From Lachnospiraceae bacterium (GTDB taxonomy: Bacteria; Bacillota; Clostridia; Lachnospirales; Lachnospiraceae), in NCBI GenBank assembly GCA_029338675.1, contig JAQYAV010000013.1:1-37223 (forward strand): DNA of 37,223 nucleotides, read 5' to 3'. Each line of letters begins with the position of its first letter. The stretch's first letter is position 1. The notes beneath the pieces are model-generated. The model searched no databases. It was not told where the DNA came from and saw nothing but the letters and a program-made list of their open reading frames with translations. The translations under genes and the position numbers were made by a program. Of the stretch, positions 24,473 to 32,712 are shown piece by piece.

Positions 24473-26827
24473 TTATAGTACAGATACTATCATTTTGTTT
24501 TTACAATCTAATCTAATTATCTTTACTGAGCTAATTTTCTTGAAAATCATTTCTCCACAACCAAATGCTGCTGGAACACCATTTGCCTTACACCACTTTG
24601 ACATATATTCAGTGTTCTCACTATACTTTGTAATGATTCCAACTATATTTTTAGTCAAAATCCATTCGTAGCCTTGACTTGCTTTAGTAAGTACAACAAT
24701 CTTGCCATTTACATCAGCATCACATTCTTCATCTAAATTAACAATTTCAGCTTCTATACAGTTGTTTGTCATAAACTGTGGTCTTTGTTCAATAACATCA
24801 ACTACATCAATATCTCCTAAATCAAGTATAAATTCTGGAAGCATCAAATAGGAATATGCATAATACATATTTCGTCTTGCTTCTATTATCTGAATATACG
24901 AATCTCTGCTGTGATAGTCCATTAAATCCTGTATTTCAAGATAAGACATATCGTCTCTGTCAACCATTTGAAGCTCGCCTAGCTTCTTAATTATCTCTAA
25001 AAGGAAGCTTAAGCTCTTTGTAAATTCGTATTTGAAAACATCAACATTTTTATACGATTCAACAATAAAATGATATAGCACCTCAGCGCTAAAGCTATAT
25101 CCTATATCAGCTATTGCTTGTGATAATTTATCTAAATTGAGTGTTACATTTTCATCACATTCAGCAATACTATTCTCGTCATCAAGTTCAAAAAACATAT
25201 GATTATTGCTATGCAAATCAAAATATTTATTTCTGTAGCAATTAGAACGAATATCATATGCGCCTAGCCTTAAATGGCCATACTTTGTATCAAATTCTTC
25301 TCTTGTCATCTCATTTTGAGCATACTTATGGAAATCTATATTAAATGTTTTTGATATAGTTGGAATGGAATCAAAAAAGCTTTGCATTTCACTTTCGTCA
25401 AAATATCCCTTTTCAACTAATGTTCTGCAAATGTCAACCGCAACATATTTACATCTAACCTGCCTAATATATTGAGGTGTACCATTTTTCATTATGGAAT
25501 TCATTAACTCCTTAATATAATTGTAGAGCTTCATTACGTTATTTTCCTGAAGTGGAGTGTTAGCTCTACACTGTCTTCTAAAGGTTCTAAGCTCGTCTAG
25601 TGCCATTATATCAGTATTACACATTGCTTCGTAGTTATTAATCATGTTGTCAGTAACCTCAAACACAGAGTCCATTATTTCAGATATTTCATCCTTAGTA
25701 AAACCTCTTTGTTCAAGCAAAGTTCTTTTTTCTTTATGATTGAAATCATAGGATGTAATAAGGATTTCAAACTCTGTATTCTTATGTCTTTTCTTATTTT
25801 CTTTTAATGCTACCTTGTAATACTCACACAATTTATATTTAAGCTGACTGTTAACTCGTTTAGGAATTATTGCATCGAATATTCCTTCAATAGAAAGATA
25901 TGGTCTATTACCTATTCTATGCATCAAATCAGGCGCTTCATCACTATAGCCAAAGCTTGCAATAGCATCTCTCCATATTTTTGATGTAATTATCTCCTTG
26001 TATATTGAATAGTCAAGTGGTCTTGGATTAGCACCTATAACCTCTACAGGATTCCAAAATAGCTGGTCGGTAAGCATATTATTGTGATCTAGATAATTAC
26101 ATTTTGCAAATGCCTTTGTATCAATAAATTCTTTATCTCCCATTGGGCAAGGCTGACTCTTACTATTGTCTCTTTCTCCTGCATTATATATAATAACCTG
26201 CTCATTTTTGTCAATAGCAAAATCTATCCAAAGTCCTGTTTCGCTATTCCAATAGCTTTCTATTTCCCTAACAGCTAAAACAAGTGCTAAAAAATCATCA
26301 TCCAAAAATTCTCTAGATACATTTTTAGCAATCCATTTATTTTTCTTTTTATTATCATTAGCATAATCATCTGAAAAATAATTATAGCTTACCATGTAAT
26401 ATGGTCTGTTATATATTAAATCTCTTGTGTATATTGTTCCTGCAACTGTAATATTATCGTACTGTCTGTGAACAAAAATAGTATCATGTTGTAATTTTTC
26501 ATCATCTTTCTTGTATTCTATGACACTTTCAAATAATGTGATTATGCTATTAATTCCACTTTTTATTCCATCTCTGTCACAAGAATGAACAGCTACAAGA
26601 ACATCTTCATTTCCAGTTCTCGAATATAATACATTATCCTCACTAACAGCGAGACTTCGAATTATTATATCCTCCCCTGCAAACTCCCTTTCAACTTCAT
26701 TACAAACCTCTTCTATATTATTTTTTGCGTATTCTATATTCACCTCATACATGTCAGCAACTACTGACTTGGTTAATACTGTACTAAGTAAAACAGGTGA
26801 TTCTGTATTAGTTTTCAATTCTGTCAT
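24473..26827 (-). CDS. Divergent PEP-synthase/PPDK-like protein lacking the catalytic His
   Basis: 784 residues (ATG at 26827; the frame opens slightly earlier with GTG). The N-terminal third resembles the ATP-binding domain of pyruvate phosphate dikinases (DIIIRSLAVSEDNVLYSRT, then TVAGTIYTRDLIYNRPYYM), but without the usual glycine-rich loop. The middle is helical, with NPVEVIGANPRPLDYSIYKE and NRPYLSIEGIFDAIIP, as in PEP-synthase-like proteins near surface-glycan genes. The C-terminal 90 residues are the swivelling phosphohistidine domain (GKIVVLTKASQGYEWILTKN, GVPAAFGCGE). In the active-site loop, where relatives have GG..SHMA or GGRTCHAA, this protein has SENTEYMSKW, so the catalytic His aligns with Tyr (about residue 741). 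Phosphotransfer by the usual route is not possible. Function unknown. Confidence 0.65.
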   Translation of the reverse strand: MTELKTNTESPVLLSTVLTKSVVADMYEVNIEYAKNNIEEVCNEVEREFAGEDIIIRSLAVSEDNVLYSRTGNEDVLVAVHSCDRDGIKSGINSIITLFESVIEYKKDDEKLQHDTIFVHRQYDNITVAGTIYTRDLIYNRPYYMVSYNYFSDDYANDNKKKNKWIAKNVSREFLDDDFLALVLAVREIESYWNSETGLWIDFAIDKNEQVIIYNAGERDNSKSQPCPMGDKEFIDTKAFAKCNYLDHNNMLTDQLFWNPVEVIGANPRPLDYSIYKEIITSKIWRDAIASFGYSDEAPDLMHRIGNRPYLSIEGIFDAIIPKRVNSQLKYKLCEYYKVALKENKKRHKNTEFEILITSYDFNHKEKRTLLEQRGFTKDEISEIMDSVFEVTDNMINNYEAMCNTDIMALDELRTFRRQCRANTPLQENNVMKLYNYIKELMNSIMKNGTPQYIRQVRCKYVAVDICRTLVEKGYFDESEMQSFFDSIPTISKTFNIDFHKYAQNEMTREEFDTKYGHLRLGAYDIRSNCYRNKYFDLHSNNHMFFELDDENSIAECDENVTLNLDKLSQAIADIGYSFSAEVLYHFIVESYKNVDVFKYEFTKSLSFLLEIIKKLGELQMVDRDDMSYLEIQDLMDYHSRDSYIQIIEARRNMYYAYSYLMLPEFILDLGDIDVVDVIEQRPQFMTNNCIEAEIVNLDEECDADVNGKIVVLTKASQGYEWILTKNIVGIITKYSENTEYMSKWCKANGVPAAFGCGEMIFKKISSVKIIRLDCKNKMIVSVL

Positions 26828-26927
26828 TATTATCAACACCCTTCACCAAATATGCTCCCATTATGCACATTTATAAACTTAAAACCCTTTGTATATAATT
26901 TTTTCTTAGGGATAATGGTATATATCA

Positions 26928-27740
26928 TTATTTTAACACAAATTTCTCAATAACCTCAACTAGTCCATCCTCATCGCAAGAACCAGTAATATAATCTGCA
27001 CAATCCTTAACTACCTGTTGTGCATTCCCCATTGCCACTCCAACACCAGCGAATTCTACCATTGTAGCATCGTTAAATCCATCGCCACAGCAAATTGTAT
27101 TTTCTCTGGAAATATCAAGTATCTCAATAAGACTTGCAATAGTCTTTGCCTTATCTACTCCATTAGCTGTAACCTCTACAAAATATGGCTCTGATCTAAA
27201 TACATTAAGATTAGGATATAGCATATCTTTAAGCTCCTGCTCTGCCATAGCAGCATGTTCTGGCTCTGCTGTAAGCAAGCATTTTATCATATCAAAATCA
27301 ACAAAGCCTAGATAATCCTTAACGTGTCTTAACGTCATAAAATTAAGTCTTGCCTCATATTGCATATAGTTATCTATTCTAGTTCCTGCAACAATGTAAT
27401 CATCCTTGTATGTAAGAAGGCCTAATCCATTATTTACTGCGTAATCATATATGACCTTTGCATATTTGTTAGGAATAGTATTCTCATATATTATTTTTCC
27501 TGTTGCACACTCAATAATTCTTCCACCATTAAACGAAATAGCATATCCATTATTCTTTACTAAGCCTATTTGCTCTGCATATTGTTTCATTCCTGGATAT
27601 GGTCTGCCTGATGCAAGTGCCACAGCATGTCCCATTTTCTGAATCTGTTCAAGGGCATTTAGTGTTTTTTCTGTTATTTTCTTTTCTGAATTTACTAATG
27701 TTCCATCTATATCTAAAATTAATAATTTTCTGTCCTTCAT
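26928..27740 (-). CDS. Cof-type HAD family phosphatase
   Basis: 270 residues. DxD motif LLILDIDGTLVNSEK at the N-terminus (nucleophile Asp), ALASGRPYPGM as the Thr/Ser motif II, a conserved Lys in the C2 cap region, and motif III/IV ICCGDGFNDATMVEFAGVGVAMGNA. This is the IIB subfamily (YidA/Cof), which dephosphorylates sugar phosphates or cofactor-like compounds. AAAGGA stands ahead of the ATG. Divergent from the plus-strand rlmH-like gene. Confidence 0.92.
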   Translation of the reverse strand: MKDRKLLILDIDGTLVNSEKKITEKTLNALEQIQKMGHAVALASGRPYPGMKQYAEQIGLVKNNGYAISFNGGRIIECATGKIIYENTIPNKYAKVIYDYAVNNGLGLLTYKDDYIVAGTRIDNYMQYEARLNFMTLRHVKDYLGFVDFDMIKCLLTAEPEHAAMAEQELKDMLYPNLNVFRSEPYFVEVTANGVDKAKTIASLIEILDISRENTICCGDGFNDATMVEFAGVGVAMGNAQQVVKDCADYITGSCDEDGLVEVIEKFVLK

Positions 27741-27806
27741 GATTTTATCCTTTCAAAAATGAATTTGTCCTTCAAAAATAATATATTTCTAATCACACCA
27801 CTAATA

Positions 27807-27837
27807 TGGTAATATATTTTTTGTAGTTAATATTAAC
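27807..27837 (+). promoter_or_regulatory. Extended -10 promoter with overlapping palindrome before the plus-strand rlmH-like gene
   Basis: TGGTAATAT at 27807-27815 is an extended -10 element; a weak TTCTAA lies 17 bases upstream. A perfect 12-base palindrome GTTAATATTAAC at 27826-27837 sits just after the predicted start point and before the AGGAG at 27841, an operator-like position. Confidence 0.4.
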
Positions 27838-27852
27838 AAAAGGAGAATACCA

Positions 27853-28284
27853 ATGGAAATAATACTTCATCTTGACATCAAAAAAATATCTACAGATTAT
27901 TCTGATGCTTTAAAAGAATATATAAAGCGAATATCTCCTTTTGCAAAGGTAAAGGTATCAACCTACAAAAATATCAATAAGCTAACTGTAGCTTCTACTT
28001 CAAAAATATTATTAATTGAAGCAGGAGAAAATACGCTTACTTCTCCACAGCTTGCTGATTTCATTGAAAAAATATCTCTTGATGGTTTATCTGTTTTAGA
28101 AATAATAATTCCTAATCCAGATAATATCAAGCAGATAAAGGATACCCTTTCTAGCCAATGCTTTAATTATGACATTTTGAATATATCTTCCTTTAGTATG
28201 AGTGTTGAAATGACTGCTACTGTAGCTACAGAACAAATCTATAGAGCCTACACAATTCTAAACAACATCAAATACCATAAATAA
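27853..28284 (+). CDS. RlmH-like protein with intact C-terminal tail but no SAM-binding loop
   Basis: 143 residues. The end TEQIYRAYTILNNIKYHK is the RlmH C-terminal tail signature (EQxYRAxxIxxxxxYHK), and the start aligns along the whole RlmH fold (YSDALKEYIKRISPFAKVKV). However, the SAM-binding glycine motif IGGxxGL is replaced by IIIPNPDNIK, and the TFPHQ motif by SVEMT. A solo methyltransferase role is therefore unlikely. RlmH is a homodimer whose active site is built from both chains, including the tail, so this chain could serve the tail-less RlmH encoded convergently 19 bases away. The ATG has AGGAG 7 bases ahead. Not a pseudogene by appearance: the frame is open throughout. Confidence 0.78.
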   Translation: MEIILHLDIKKISTDYSDALKEYIKRISPFAKVKVSTYKNINKLTVASTSKILLIEAGENTLTSPQLADFIEKISLDGLSVLEIIIPNPDNIKQIKDTLSSQCFNYDILNISSFSMSVEMTATVATEQIYRAYTILNNIKYHK

Positions 28285-28303
28285 TTTTCTTAATGCAATA
28301 TGT

Positions 28304-28753
28304 TTACGGTAGCAAAGCTAATTGTTCCATAAGCATTACTCTCATTAACTGATGAGGAAAAGTCATATCAGAAAAGCTTAGTCTATAATCTGCTCTTTTA
28401 ACAACCTTGTCGCTAAGACCTAGTGAGCCTCCTATAACAAATATAATATTATTCACACCTCTTTGCGTAGCATGATTAATTACCTTCTTTAGCTTTTCAC
28501 TATCTGTTTTCTTTCCTTCAATGCAAAGTGCTACAACATAATCGCTAGAAGAAATATGCGCAAGGACCTTATCTCCCTCGCACTCTTTTATACTATTCAT
28601 TATGCTTTCTTTTGCATTTCTCGGAATGCTTTCATCTTTCAACTCAATTATTTCAAAGCTGTATTTTTTCTTAATCAAAGCAGAATACTCTTCAATCAAA
28701 TTTCTATAATATTTTTCTTTTATGTTTCCTAAAACGACTAATTTAATAACCAT
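28304..28753 (-). CDS. rlmH: 23S rRNA pseudouridine-1915 N3-methyltransferase RlmH, C-terminally shortened
   Basis: 149 residues. The SPOUT-type core is intact: N-terminus MVIKLVVLGNIKEKYYRNLI, SAM loop FVIGGSLGLSDKVVKRAD, and FSDMTFPHQLMRVMLMEQL. Where relatives continue with YRAFKI...EPYHK, this protein ends ALLP and stops, about 11-14 residues early. No other frame after the stop encodes the missing tail, so it is not a simple frameshift. In RlmH the tail helps form the active site of the partner subunit. The ribosome-binding site is weak. Convergent with the plus-strand rlmH-like gene that keeps this tail. Confidence 0.88.
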   Translation of the reverse strand: MVIKLVVLGNIKEKYYRNLIEEYSALIKKKYSFEIIELKDESIPRNAKESIMNSIKECEGDKVLAHISSSDYVVALCIEGKKTDSEKLKKVINHATQRGVNNIIFVIGGSLGLSDKVVKRADYRLSFSDMTFPHQLMRVMLMEQLALLP

Positions 28754-28767
28754 ATATTGTACTTTCT

Positions 28768-28791
28768 CAGTTTATTCCACAGTTTATTCCA
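28768..28791. repeat. 12-base perfect tandem duplication in the rlmH leader
   Basis: CAGTTTATTCCA occurs twice in direct succession, 15 bases upstream of the rlmH start on the minus strand. Confidence 0.9.
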
Positions 28792-28835
28792 ATTTTTTTA
28801 CATAATGTTGTTATTACGGACATAATTTATTCACA

Positions 28836-28844
28836 TTTATAGCA
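28836..28844 (-). promoter_or_regulatory. Extended -10 promoter candidate for rlmH
   Basis: Minus strand TGCTATAAA (TGn plus TATAAA). No good -35 box. It would give a leader of about 75 bases that includes the 12-base duplication. Confidence 0.3.
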
Positions 28845-28897
28845 TATAATATAAATATAGTTTTTTTATAAATTCTCTCTTTATTTTATACATTTTG

Positions 28898-28926
28898 AAA
28901 TGTCGGCATCGTAGCCGACATTTTTT
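28898..28926. terminator. Strong hairpin at the symporter stop codon; T tract points to the plus strand
   Basis: 10-bp stem AAATGTCGGC / GCCGACATTT (28898-28907, 28914-28923), 6-base loop. On the plus strand it runs into TTTTTT; on the minus strand only TTTC follows. It directly follows the symporter stop and may end that transcript too, but by shape it is a plus-strand terminator, and the nearest plus-strand gene upstream is the rlmH-like gene, 614 bases away. Confidence 0.7.
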
Positions 28927-30469
28927 ATTGGAAATTATCTTTCATAATATCCGTAAATTCTTCAATATTCTCCTTACTTAATGGTTTTGTTACAAGGGAT
29001 ACTAGTAAAATACTTACTATGCACACTATTAATCCAACATGTATTGCATTAATTCCATAATAAACCTCTGGCGAAACCATAGTGCCATTTAGCTCAAAGC
29101 ACTCTAAATGTTGCCATAAAAATACCGAAATAATGCTAAATATCATTCCTGAAATAGTTCCATACTTGTTCATTCTTTTCCAGTAAAGAGAAAGTATTAT
29201 TACTGGACCAAATATACATCCCATACAAGACCAGCAATCAACTAAAACTTCATTTACATTAATATCAAACAGCAACGCAAAAATCCCACTAAAGCCTGTA
29301 ATAATAACAACTGCTATTCTTCCAATTGTAACTTGAACCTTATCAGATACCTTCTTAAAAAACAATCCACATATTATGTCATTTGCTACTGAAGATGCAC
29401 CAGTTAGAATTTGAGAATCAAGCACCGCCATAATACCTGCAACTGCACTACACAAAAGAATCCCTGCAACAAATGGCGAATTTACATCCTTCAAAAACGC
29501 TTTTTTTGTTATCTCTAAATAAATATACTCAAAAGCATTATTATCTGTACCTAACACATTTGGATATAGATATGCTCTTCCAATAACTCCCACTACGCAA
29601 GAGCAGGTAATAACTGCCAAGCTCCAAACAATAGCAACTCTGCTAGATTTGACAAGTGTTTTTCCATCCTTAGCTCCCATAAATCTAATTGCTCCCTGTG
29701 GTAAACCACATATTCCAAAGCCAACAACAATCTGCGATATTATCTCTAATACACCTAAACGATTGCCATCCTTTTCAAAAACATTCAAAAATTGCACAGT
29801 TGATCCTTCTATGCCACTGTGATAAATATTAGGGACAATATATTCCTTTCCCATTAGCATAATTGCTACGATGGATATAGAAAAAATCCCAATAAAACAC
29901 AATAAACCCTGAATATAGTCCGTTAAGCAAACTGCATTATATCCACCAACAGCAACATATATCATAATAACTATCATGCATATAATAAGAGCACCACTAT
30001 AATCCAGATTAGTTATATATGCCAAGACTTTTCCTAAAGTAACAAATGTACAAGCAGACATTATAATTAAGAAGAACATAATAATGAATGCACACACAAA
30101 CTGGGTTACACCCTTTTTATCATCAAATCTACTATTCAAATACTCTGGTATTGTAATTGTATTATTCTTCTTAGTAGTATACTTCTTAAGTCTCTTAGGA
30201 ACTACAATCCAATTGACTACAGTTCCGAGAAATAATCCTGCAGCAATCCATGCCTTATTCGCACCAAAAGCATATATCATTCCAGGCAAAGTAAGGAAAA
30301 TATATCCCCCATAAACAGAAATCTGTGCTGATATTCCTGTTACATATTTATCACTTTTTTTATTACCCAAATAAAATTCTGAAGCATTATTGTTTTTATA
30401 CTTGGATATTCCAACAACAATAAGTGCAATCATATATACCCAAAACGAAGAAAGCATTAATAGACTCAT
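28925..30469 (-). CDS. Sodium/solute symporter family protein (SSS, PutP-like)
   Basis: 514 residues with about 13 hydrophobic segments. SSS features: an N-terminal EFYLGNKKSD after the first helix, ISAQISVYGGYIFLTLPGMI in helix 2, VAVGGYNAVCLTDYIQGLL, GICGLPQGAIRFMGAKD and AVAGIMAVLDSQILTGAS, which fits the sodium site region. The substrate cannot be told from sequence. The ATG follows the thiN stop codon with no gap (TAAATG), and the AAGGA lies in thiN, so the two are translated together; a thiamine-related substrate is an inference from this coupling only. Confidence 0.85.
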   Translation of the reverse strand: MSLLMLSSFWVYMIALIVVGISKYKNNNASEFYLGNKKSDKYVTGISAQISVYGGYIFLTLPGMIYAFGANKAWIAAGLFLGTVVNWIVVPKRLKKYTTKKNNTITIPEYLNSRFDDKKGVTQFVCAFIIMFFLIIMSACTFVTLGKVLAYITNLDYSGALIICMIVIMIYVAVGGYNAVCLTDYIQGLLCFIGIFSISIVAIMLMGKEYIVPNIYHSGIEGSTVQFLNVFEKDGNRLGVLEIISQIVVGFGICGLPQGAIRFMGAKDGKTLVKSSRVAIVWSLAVITCSCVVGVIGRAYLYPNVLGTDNNAFEYIYLEITKKAFLKDVNSPFVAGILLCSAVAGIMAVLDSQILTGASSVANDIICGLFFKKVSDKVQVTIGRIAVVIITGFSGIFALLFDINVNEVLVDCWSCMGCIFGPVIILSLYWKRMNKYGTISGMIFSIISVFLWQHLECFELNGTMVSPEVYYGINAIHVGLIVCIVSILLVSLVTKPLSKENIEEFTDIMKDNFQ

Positions 30470-31123
30470 TTAATCCTTGGTCTCAAATACCAAAAGGTAT
30501 CCCTTTTTGATAGAAATGAGGCCTTCCTCCTCTCTAAGCTCATTACTTACCCCAATAGTGTCATCATTAGTCAATGTCATATCAAAAACATCATACTTAA
30601 AGCCTTTAATTGTAAGACCTTCAACAATATCTGAAAATGCTACACAGGAAACATATTTTCCATATTGCGATTTTTTTGTAATTGTTATTTCTTTATCGAT
30701 AATTCTTATTCTGTTATTATTATCAATTACTTCTGCCTTTACCCCATTTTTCAAGCAAAATTTGAGTAAACCAATAGTACCAAGCATATGATCAATTCTA
30801 GTGCCTGTTCCACCGATTATTGTAATGTGTTCTGGATTTAGCTTAAGTACTTCCACAATTGCAGCATGTGTATCCGAATAATCTTTTTCTGTATTCAAAA
30901 CAATAGCACCAGCACTACTCGCATATATAGTTCTGATGCTATCACATGCAGAATCAAAATCACCGATTACTAAATCAGGCATAATTAAAGCCTTGTCTAA
31001 GCTTTCTAGACCTTTATCCACCCCAACAACATACAAATCATTATTTGAGTCATAATAGTCCCTTAAAAGCTTCATATCAACGCTTCCACCTGTAACAAGA
31101 AGCACATTTTTATTTCGATTCAT
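30470..31123 (-). CDS. thiN: Thiamine pyrophosphokinase
   Basis: 217 residues. Catalytic domain with VVGVDKGLESLDKALIMPDLVIGDFDS, the Mg2+-binding DYSDTHAAI region and ITIIGGTGTRIDHMLGTIGL; then a C-terminal beta-sandwich thiamine-binding domain (VSCVAFSDIVEGLTIKGFKY, TNDDTIGVSNEL). It makes thiamine diphosphate from thiamine and ATP. Usual place after rsgA-rpe in Firmicutes. 11 bases after rpe. Confidence 0.94.
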   Translation of the reverse strand: MNRNKNVLLVTGGSVDMKLLRDYYDSNNDLYVVGVDKGLESLDKALIMPDLVIGDFDSACDSIRTIYASSAGAIVLNTEKDYSDTHAAIVEVLKLNPEHITIIGGTGTRIDHMLGTIGLLKFCLKNGVKAEVIDNNNRIRIIDKEITITKKSQYGKYVSCVAFSDIVEGLTIKGFKYDVFDMTLTNDDTIGVSNELREEEGLISIKKGYLLVFETKD

Positions 31124-31134
31124 TTTAATTCAAC

Positions 31135-31788
31135 TCACTTATTCATTTTTTGTAAGAACAACTTAACATTATCCTGTTTATTACCCTTAAATACAGATGT
31201 ACCAGAAACAATAACATTAGCTCCTGCCTCAATTATCATCTCAACATTGTCTAAGTTTACACCACCATCTACTTCTATATACAAAGCCTTATTACAAGAA
31301 TTAGCCATCTGTCTTAATTTGCTTATCTTATCAAGAGATTCCATAAGGAACTTTTGACCACCAAAGCCTGGATTAACACTCATAACCAAGACCAAATCAA
31401 TATCCTGAATAATATCATCAAGAACTGATACGGGAGTTTCCGGTTTCAATGCAATTCCCACCTTCAAACCATTTTTCTTTATGTGAGCAACTGTCTCCTT
31501 GACATCACGACATGCCTCATAGTGAATAGTAAGCAAATCTGCTCCTGCATCCTTTAACACTTCTACATACCTAATCGGTTCTGTAATCATAAGGTGAACA
31601 TCAAAAAAGCAATTACTAATTTGTCTAATGCATTTTATAACAGGCGGACCAAATGAAATATTAGTAACAAAAACTCCATCCATTACATCTAAATGAAACC
31701 ATGTTGTTCCAGCTTCCTCAAGCTGTCTTGCATTAGCTTCAATGTTGTTAAAATCAATTGATAATAACGAAGGTGAAAGAATATTCAA
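31135..31788 (-). CDS. rpe: Ribulose-phosphate 3-epimerase
   Basis: 217 residues, TIM barrel. LSPSLLSIDFNNIEANARQL at the start, WFHLDVMDGVFVTNISFGPP, FDVHLMITEP, VMSVNPGFGGQKF, IEVDGGVNLDN; all metal ligands (His, Asp, His, Asp) can be placed. It interconverts ribulose 5-phosphate and xylulose 5-phosphate. TTG start, GGAG 10 bases ahead, 3 bases after rsgA. Confidence 0.96.
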   Translation of the reverse strand: MNILSPSLLSIDFNNIEANARQLEEAGTTWFHLDVMDGVFVTNISFGPPVIKCIRQISNCFFDVHLMITEPIRYVEVLKDAGADLLTIHYEACRDVKETVAHIKKNGLKVGIALKPETPVSVLDDIIQDIDLVLVMSVNPGFGGQKFLMESLDKISKLRQMANSCNKALYIEVDGGVNLDNVEMIIEAGANVIVSGTSVFKGNKQDNVKLFLQKMNK

Positions 31789-31791
31789 TGT

Positions 31792-32709
31792 TTACCATCT
31801 CCTTTTGCTCTTAAGCTCCTCATACATCTGGCAATAGTTGTTGTATCTTAGGGAACTAATCTTGCCTTGGTCAAGGGCATTTTTAACGTAGCAATCTGGC
31901 TCGTTGATGTGAATACATCCATTAAATCTACAATCCTCACTATATGAAACAAACTCATTATAGTAATCCTTCAAATTCTCTGGTTCTATATCATCAACAA
32001 TAAGAGAGCTAAATCCTGGTGTATCCATTATATATGTGTTATCTCTTATATATACTAATTCTGAATGTCTTGTAGTATGTTTTCCTCTCTTAATCTTTTC
32101 ACTAACTGCTCCCGTTTTAGCCATGGCATTGGGATTAAATACATTAAGAATTGAGGATTTTCCTACTCCCGACGGACCTGCGAACACAGTTGTCTTTCCA
32201 TCAATTACCTTGGATAAACCACTTATTCCTATATCTAATCCGTCACTATTTCTTTCGTTTTCATTAATTGATGATGTAATAAATACTTCATAATTACATC
32301 CTTCATATATTTCCTTTATCTCTTTAGCAGTCTCTGCAGAAACTAAATCAGATTTATTTAAGCATATAATGGTTTTAACATTCTGTCTGTCCATCATAAT
32401 CAAAAATCTATCCAAAAGATTATAATTAGGACTAGGATTACTTAATGCAAAAATAATCACCGCCTGATCAACATTAGCAACTGCAGGTCTAATTAAAATG
32501 TTTTTCCGTGGCAAAATCTCAACAATATTACCAATTAATTTATGGTTGTCGATTACATCAATTTGAACATTATCGCCAACTGCAGGTTTTATTTTTTGAT
32601 TTCTAAAAGAGCCTTTTGCTTTGCACTCATATATTATGCCACTATTACTTTTATCATCCACATGTACGTAGTAAAAACCACCTACACCTTTAATTATCTT
32701 ACCTTGCAT
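31792..32709 (-). CDS. rsgA: Ribosome small subunit-dependent GTPase RsgA (YloQ)
   Basis: 305 residues. OB fold (about 1-70), then a circularly permuted GTPase: G4 CLNKSDLV first, G1 GPSGVGKSSILN, G3 DTPGFSSL, then a zinc-binding CRFNGCIHINEPDC region. It acts late in 30S assembly. Order prpC-prkC-rsgA-rpe-thiN is shared with Bacillus. The ATG lies 3 bases after prkC. Confidence 0.96.
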   Translation of the reverse strand: MQGKIIKGVGGFYYVHVDDKSNSGIIYECKAKGSFRNQKIKPAVGDNVQIDVIDNHKLIGNIVEILPRKNILIRPAVANVDQAVIIFALSNPSPNYNLLDRFLIMMDRQNVKTIICLNKSDLVSAETAKEIKEIYEGCNYEVFITSSINENERNSDGLDIGISGLSKVIDGKTTVFAGPSGVGKSSILNVFNPNAMAKTGAVSEKIKRGKHTTRHSELVYIRDNTYIMDTPGFSSLIVDDIEPENLKDYYNEFVSYSEDCRFNGCIHINEPDCYVKNALDQGKISSLRYNNYCQMYEELKSKRRW

Positions 32710-32712
32710 ATA

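Noticed and set aside
26914-26931. Near-palindrome with TATATA core after the Cof gene
   Set aside because: Only four GC-independent pairs plus a wobble in a very AT-rich stretch; no T tract. Not distinguishable from chance.
28304-28310. Frameshift as the cause of the short RlmH
   Set aside because: I read all three frames after MEQL. None encodes YRAF...YHK before a stop, so a single sequencing error cannot restore the tail.
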